64,000 nucleotides of DNA from Diospyros lotus (Eukaryota; Streptophyta; Magnoliopsida; Ericales; Ebenaceae): NCBI RefSeq assembly GCF_014633365.1, contig NC_068341.1, positions 5,146,001-5,210,000 of the forward strand, in the 5' to 3' direction. A model generated the notes under the pieces. The model was not told the DNA's origin. It ran no database searches and saw nothing but the letters and a program-made list of their open reading frames with translations. Below are positions 58,455 through 64,000 of the stretch, in pieces (the first letter of the stretch is position 1; every line of letters starts with the position of its first letter). A program made the translations under genes and the position numbers.

Positions 58455-60684
58455 TCAACCCTGGAGCCCAATGATACCTGCAAAAAGAAAGGGGTATATA
58501 TTACCAAATGCTGTAAGCTTTAATGAATGCAGAGTATTAATGGAACCAGTAATTCATTCGGTCAATCACAAGGCCTTTTGTTTTTGGGTAAGTTGAATGA
58601 TCAGCGATAAGCCTGAACCAGAATGCTCACCACAGGCAACCCTTCCGCCGGCGTTTCCAGTACTTTTACTGAGTTCATGGCCACCTGACAGGACAAGAAT
58701 ATGTAAGACGAAAATTACTGCCTTAAGAACAAGCCAGGTGAAAGAGAGAGCAGTTCCAACAATAAACTTCTGAGCATATTGTTTATATATAGTCTATAGT
58801 CCATCAAATATTTGAACCACTGATCATATGCAGCAACAATCACTGACCTTAATCTTACTAGGTCAAGTTGGCCACATGAATTCTAGACATCTTTATGTGT
58901 GGATATATCCTCACTAAGGCCATTTTATCCTATGTCTGCAATTAATAGTACTACAGTTTCAAATCCGATGGCAACAAACCTGTCCACTTTGCAAGACATT
59001 AGTGCAAGTCCTATTCTAAGTGAGATCTCAAAGTGAATTCATGTAGCTTCCAGTTGTTCACAAGTTCATCCTTTTGCAACACCAAGCAGATGGTACAAAT
59101 CTCAGATAAATATTACGTTAAGCACATATCAAGAGTCAAGTTCACTTCTTCACGGCAGAATGGAGTATCATATATTGAATTTTTTATTTTTTGGTCTTTA
59201 AACAAATTGCATTAACAGTAAAAGTCCAATCCTGGATTCTAACAGCAAAAGGGTCGAGTCAGCGACATACTTGTTGGTCTAGAATTAGTTTTAAAATCAC
59301 GGTGCCTCCTAGTCCTGCAAGCAGAGTTGTCTGATTCCTCCTTTTCACCGTTCAAGCTCTTACTTTTTGTTCAAGCAAATTCAAAATATGGGTAATCAAG
59401 TACTAACGAGTAACAGCTCAAATCCACTTTCCTCTTTTATTTGGTGATCTTAAGTTTTGTACAACACATAGCGTTGATTGCTCAGAGTCTTCTTGCTCTT
59501 GCATCAAGTGGAACTGAAAAATGGTAAGCCTTCAAAGTCAACTAAGTAAAGTACTCACCCTTTCCCAGATCATCAGGATCAGCATGGACAACAACAGCCC
59601 TTCCAATGATGGAAAGAGGTCCAGAAAGTGGAATCTGCACACAATAAACAGTAAACACAATCTCAAAAAGAACATGCATATATAAACGGGCTTATATACT
59701 ATTTTTCAACTGAAATAATTGACAAATTAACTCACCTGATTGTCAGTAATGGTGAAGCTTGCAGTGCCTGAAACATACGGTCAGTGCAGAATACTCGTGG
59801 CATGTTAATATATCAAGGCATAACTTAAATGACAATAATCTCCAGCAAAAATTACGGTAGTGATGGCTATAATGCAATACAAAAGAATTTTCTTCAAAAT
59901 TCATGGAAATAGAAGTGTAGTTCTTTCATTTGAGAAATAGAGAGCATCCCATATAATATCAGAAGTGATTTTTTAGCATCGGACTGTCAGGATTTTTACA
60001 GGGATAAATAAACTCTGCTGAACTATAGTCCGTCTTATACAATGAAAAGGCAAGTACCAACCTAGAAGAATTATGAACATCAAGATAAAGAACAGTTAAG
60101 TATAATAATCAACATAAAGACACCAACAGTAACAGATAACTACGACGATGATATTGAAAAAACCAGAGTAGACAGTCCAAAGGATGGTGTACCATCTGCA
60201 CCAACTGTGATGTTACCAAGATCACCAGCATGGCGGTTTTCATCCTCAGGAGCACCATGCTCTTTGCTAGCAGGATTAAAATGTGGTCCTGAAAATTTAA
60301 ATGGTTCAGTAGTGAAGATTTTATATATCGAGCTGATTAATATCATTCCATTTTCCCTGCTATTCATGCCCATGAGCAAGAAATAAGAAAACTTATGGAG
60401 GTGAAACTACCAGTTGACATGCAACCATTTGTTGTGTCACCAAAAGCATGGACATGGAAACCGTGAAGTCCAGGTTTAAGTCCAGAAACGCTTCCTGTAA
60501 CTGTAGTTGGACCTGGGGAATACAACAATGAGAAGAATTCAAACAACCGATAAAACTACTATGCATGTATAAACTCAACCTAAATACAGTAATCTGACTG
60601 AATATTACCATCTCCTCCTTGGACGAAGTGCACGGTGCCACTGACACCCTCACTACTGCTAAGAACAGCCACGCCCTTCACCAT
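58455..60684 (-). CDS. Cytosolic Cu/Zn superoxide dismutase
   Basis: Converts superoxide to H2O2 and O2. Seven coding exons: 60684-60609, 60512-60411, 60288-60193, 59767-59736, 59634-59559, 58684-58631, 58477-58455 (459 bp, 152 aa), all GT-AG. The start [20 protein letters not shown] has no transit peptide, so it is the cytosolic/peroxisomal type. Copper ligands H45, H47, H62 and H119, zinc ligands H62, H70, H79 and D82, the disulfide C56-C145 and the active-site R142 are all present ([46 protein letters not shown] end). The length is typical. A GTTTAG acceptor about 14 bases before the ATG suggests a 5'-UTR intron; the upstream exon was not found. Confidence 0.97.
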
Positions 60685-61682
60685 TGTTATTGTGATCTAA
60701 ACAACAGACATGACACCTCAATACTTAAGTCTACATAAGAGCTAACTGCAAAAGCTGAAATTGAAGAATCTTTAACTGAGAATGTAGATGTATGGACTCA
60801 GCTGGAGGAAAAACATAAATAGAAAACCCTCCAGGACTGAAGAATATATCACTCAAAAGTTAAGCTAGAGGTTGAAATTCAAATTCCGACACAAAATATA
60901 TAAAAAGAAAGTAATAAATCCACACAAACCCCAAAGGTGAGATTCTAGTTTCTGCACATTAAATGTTTTCTAATTTTTTATTCTATATTTCAAATAAGAA
61001 ACTGGCATTCAATTTACACTTTCTGCGTTTGAAGATATGTTGGTAAGAGAGAAAAATGAAAAGCAATTCGAGGACTAGGAGTATTATCTGTACCTTAGTT
61101 TCAAATTCAATCAGCCAAATTTTTAATTTACTATCATTCGGATTCTGCAAATGCTTGTGTTATGCAAAAAAGGCCACTACAAGGAGAAACAACACTTCTC
61201 AAAATTTCTCAGTGAACCAAGAATTAAATATGTTAGTTAATGCTTCTACAAGAGTTGCTGGCACAACACAAGTCTCTGTATGATAGATTGTAACCGAATA
61301 ACTTATTAGGAAATCCAATTTAAGACCCTTTTATCCAACAGGTTTTGCAGTGTAATGAGATTAAAAATTTTGCACCGACGAAGAGGAGGGAAAAAAACAT
61401 ATTCTCTACAGCACTATATACAACAACCACAACAATATATTAAGCCTTAATCCCACTATATGAGGTCAGCTATGTGAATTCTAGCCTGCCAGTCAATTCT
61501 ATCTATGGCCTTATTTTCTAAAATTGGCATATAACCTCCTATGGCATGAACTAAAGTGCACGAGTAGGAAAAGCACAAAAGGCATTGACACATAATAGAA
61601 ACAATTAAACACCCCCCCCCCCCTCTCTCAAATTCTTAAGCCAAATTAGAGCATGAAACACTAAAAACAGTCACTTTAACAC
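60685..61682 (-). promoter_or_regulatory. SOD 5' flank with probable 5'-UTR intron
   Basis: Upstream of the SOD start codon. The acceptor near 60698 implies a leader exon further right, which I could not place. An RTE LINE tail lies at 61415-61545 and a C12 run at 61612-61623. Open frame 61056-61283 has no family resemblance. Confidence 0.4.
61415..61545 (-). mobile_element. RTE-clade LINE 3' tail, short
   Basis: In the plus sense ACAACAACCACAACAATATA then TAAGCCTTAATCCCACTATA and GAGGTCAGCTATGTGAATTC, the complement of the conserved RTE 3' end, matching the segment at 42587. The copy is severely 5'-truncated. Confidence 0.65.
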
Positions 61683-62573
61683 TGTTCACATTGGAATTTA
61701 TCCCAAATCATACAATGTAAACAATATCAGATATGCACGGCAGAAAAATATACTGTTTATATACCTTAATAACTTCAGGATCAGGATTGTATTACTAGCT
61801 TCTAGGCATTCCAAAACAACAAATCGTTAATGCTCCCGGTGTATGATTATTACTAGAACAACTATCTAACACTCATGGTGTAAACCCCCCACAGAGCCCA
61901 ATTCTTGGATATGGAGAGAGAGACTTGTATTTATAACTGTTGTCTAAACCTGTGAGAGGAGGTACCTATTTGTAGGCAACTAGTGATATCGATAACTCAC
62001 TTCCTTTTTTATCCCAAATAAGTGAGGAGATGAATCTTATTTATGATAGGATGAGATAAATCATATCTCTCAATTATACTTGATAAATAAGAATACAAAT
62101 CCTATTATTGATAGGATAAGATAACCAGCATCTCTCAATTATCCTAAATAAGAGAGATGACCAAGTGATTTATAATTAACCAAAAACAAATTGACACAAT
62201 TGTTTTTTACCATTTCATAAAAAAAAATGTTTTTACCCTCTCAAACAAACTAATTACACTCTATAATCACTTTGAATGTCAGTTTTGATTGTGGTTGTGA
62301 GTAGAACATATTAAGGTAGATCTGAAATGAAAATTGAGTGAATAAATTGAAATTGAAACTGCACTCGTACTCGGGTTTAACTGCCCAATGAAACTGCACT
62401 GGCAAAAGTGGCTATAGGATATAATTAGATTGTTTGAGGGGGTAAAAAAGTTTTTTTCCAGCGAAGGGGTTAAAAACGAATTTCCTATTTGAGATGTGGT
62501 TAGTTTTGCAATTTCCACTTATAACTATCACCTTCGAATAATTAAGTCCATGTGAGCACAATTATTTCTAACA
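61683..62573 (-). repeat. 3' LTR of a second Ty1-copia element (candidate)
   Basis: In the element's sense the LTR starts TGTTAGAAATAATTGTGC, carries a TATAAATACAAG promoter box (near 61938) and ends CCAATGTGAACA. Its internal edge abuts a polypurine tract AGTGGGAGA (62584-62574), as expected for a 3' LTR on the minus strand. The far edge is inferred from TG/CA ends, with AACAC (61678-61682) as the putative left target duplication. The partner LTR is outside the window. Confidence 0.6.
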
Positions 62574-64000
62574 TCTCCCACTTGCACACATGGACATAAA
62601 ATGCTCTCAATCTTCACATCAATGCTTATCCATCATACACTGCGACTGTAGAGCACACTTATAAATGGGAGCTTCACACTAGATATTACTGTGAAGGCAT
62701 CAACCAATAGTGTCTCAAGTACCCCAGGCACTTCCAATCATATCTAACTGAGAAAGTTTCAATCCCCTATGAGTGTACAACTCGAAACCATGCTCTAAGC
62801 CCTGTGGCCACTAATATAATCAACAATGAGCCCACAGTCATATCAAAACCCCAAGTAATGATGTGACTTTACATGCAATGGGTGTCATTATTGCGTTGTG
62901 ATGTCAAAATGTCTTCCCTTTGCCCTTGTGTCATTAGTCAACAATTCAAAGTTTTTCCTAGTCATGTCCCATAGGGTCACATCAATCATGATCATCTAGC
63001 AACATGCTAAAATAACAAGTACCAAATTGTAGATTCATAACATAGTCAAAGGTCACAAAAGGGTACTAATATAAATAGGACTCATACAATGAGGACATAG
63101 GAATTTATCACTCACCTCACTGTGCGTGGTTAAAAATAGCACATGCAGTATGAAATGCATGTTACTGTGGATTTCCCTTACTCAAGTAGGCATATGTCAT
63201 TTGTTTTCAAAAATCAACACTGTACAAATCTTATTACTATCGCTTTCCCGACACCACACTCAAACCCTCTTATCAATTCGCCAAAAGGCATGCCACTTGT
63301 TTGTTACCATTGGCACCTAATTAAGATCTCACATCTGACTCTATCCAGGTAACAAGCTTTCCATGACATCATGTCTGTCATCATAATCAACAATCACATC
63401 TTGTCCTATGGAAGGCAACATAATCACTATTGTTGCTTTTCAAGAGCTCAATAATGTCTTATCGCTCTTACAACACTAACCATTCAATGTCTCATCTTTT
63501 TGCTCACTCCATCAATGCCAAAGGCAACCGCTAGTATGAGTGAGTTGATCTAATCCTAGTGGCATATTGATGTGTAAGTGCTTTAGTGTCATAGTGTTCA
63601 TTCATGCATCCATAATCATGAGATTTTAAGGGAAATGACACATGCTTATCATTAAAAGGAACAATAAAGAACAACCATGTTATTATAGAAAACTAAAATA
63701 AATCACAAAAAAAATCATGTCCTAAAATAGAAAATACATAAGCAATCCTATGCATGCCCATTATAGCAACATGGGTCCTAAAGGCATAAAAAGGAATGGC
63801 TTTGGTAAATGAATCAACCATCATGCTTTTGTGGAAATACGAGTCGGGATGATTTCTTTATTTGTGACTACCTCCTATGCATGCCCATTATAACAACCAT
63901 GCAATTGTGCTTTGATGTCTACATATTTGCTCTTGTTATGGTACTTGGGATCTTTAACATATCCCAAGGTAGCCTTGCTATCACAATAAATTGTGACAAG
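62574..64000 (-). mobile_element. Ty1-copia element, 3' internal part (runs off the right edge)
   Basis: From the right edge, minus sense, the frame reads VTIYCDSKATLGYVKDPKYH then NKSKYVDIKAQLHG, the RNase H C-terminal region of a copia polyprotein, then EVVTNKEIIPTRISTKA with stops, fading out near 63790. About 1.2 kb of non-coding sequence separates this from the LTR. The plus-strand frames 63126-63352 are unsupported. Confidence 0.75.

Noticed and set aside
63126..63352. Two overlapping plus frames
   Set aside because: Inside the 3' internal part of a minus-strand copia element, without coding bias or motifs.

Overview
The window is nuclear DNA from a flowering plant, most likely a woody eudicot. 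It shows GT-AG introns with AT-rich interiors, class III peroxidase, PPR-E+ and DUF3444 J-protein genes, (GA)n 5' leaders, Ty1-copia and Ty3-gypsy retrotransposons, L1- and RTE-type LINEs, hAT-like non-autonomous elements and one nuclear tRNA gene. All exon models were joined by eye. In every complete model the exon lengths add up to a whole number of codons and each junction carries a recognisable splice signal, which is the main support for them.

Layout, left to right. 1-477: the first two exons of a class III peroxidase (minus), running off the left edge. 2530-4528: a dead LINE. 5013-7035: the U1 snRNP protein U1-C gene (plus), with a GC-AG first intron and a 9-bp in-frame loss in its zinc finger. 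7638-8709: a hAT-like element with a target duplication. 9197-16356: a 71-residue single-span membrane microprotein gene (minus) whose only coding intron holds a 5.1-kb Ty1-copia element. 18295-28780: an 8-exon RING-CH (MARCH-type) membrane E3 ligase gene (plus) whose fourth intron holds a 5.3-kb Ty3-gypsy chromodomain element. 29601-34899: a 7-exon tandem-BRCT protein of 1162 residues with an N-terminal TQ cluster (minus). 36227-36298: tRNA-Pro(UGG). 37027-40071: an intronless-CDS J-domain/DUF3444 protein (minus). 40.1-51.2 kb: about 11 kb of nested transposable elements that I infer to lie inside the 5'-UTR intron of that J-protein gene. 51.4-52.3 kb: a degenerate tandem array. 54.9 kb: a tRNA-derived SINE candidate. 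55147-57015: a PPR-E+ protein (minus). 58455-60684: a 7-exon cytosolic Cu/Zn superoxide dismutase (minus). 61683 to the right edge: the LTR and 3' part of a second Ty1-copia element (minus).

The host genes do not form a pathway; they are ordinary neighbouring plant loci (splicing, ubiquitin ligation, DNA repair, chaperone, organelle RNA editing, ROS defence). What stands out is how many genes carry large retroelements in introns while keeping intact reading frames. The observations most worth a second look are the altered U1-C zinc finger, the microprotein gene split by a copia element, the nested TE block 5' of the J-protein gene with a gag-only LTR element inside it, and the TQ-rich BRCT protein. 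I did not find evidence for a wholly new multi-gene system.
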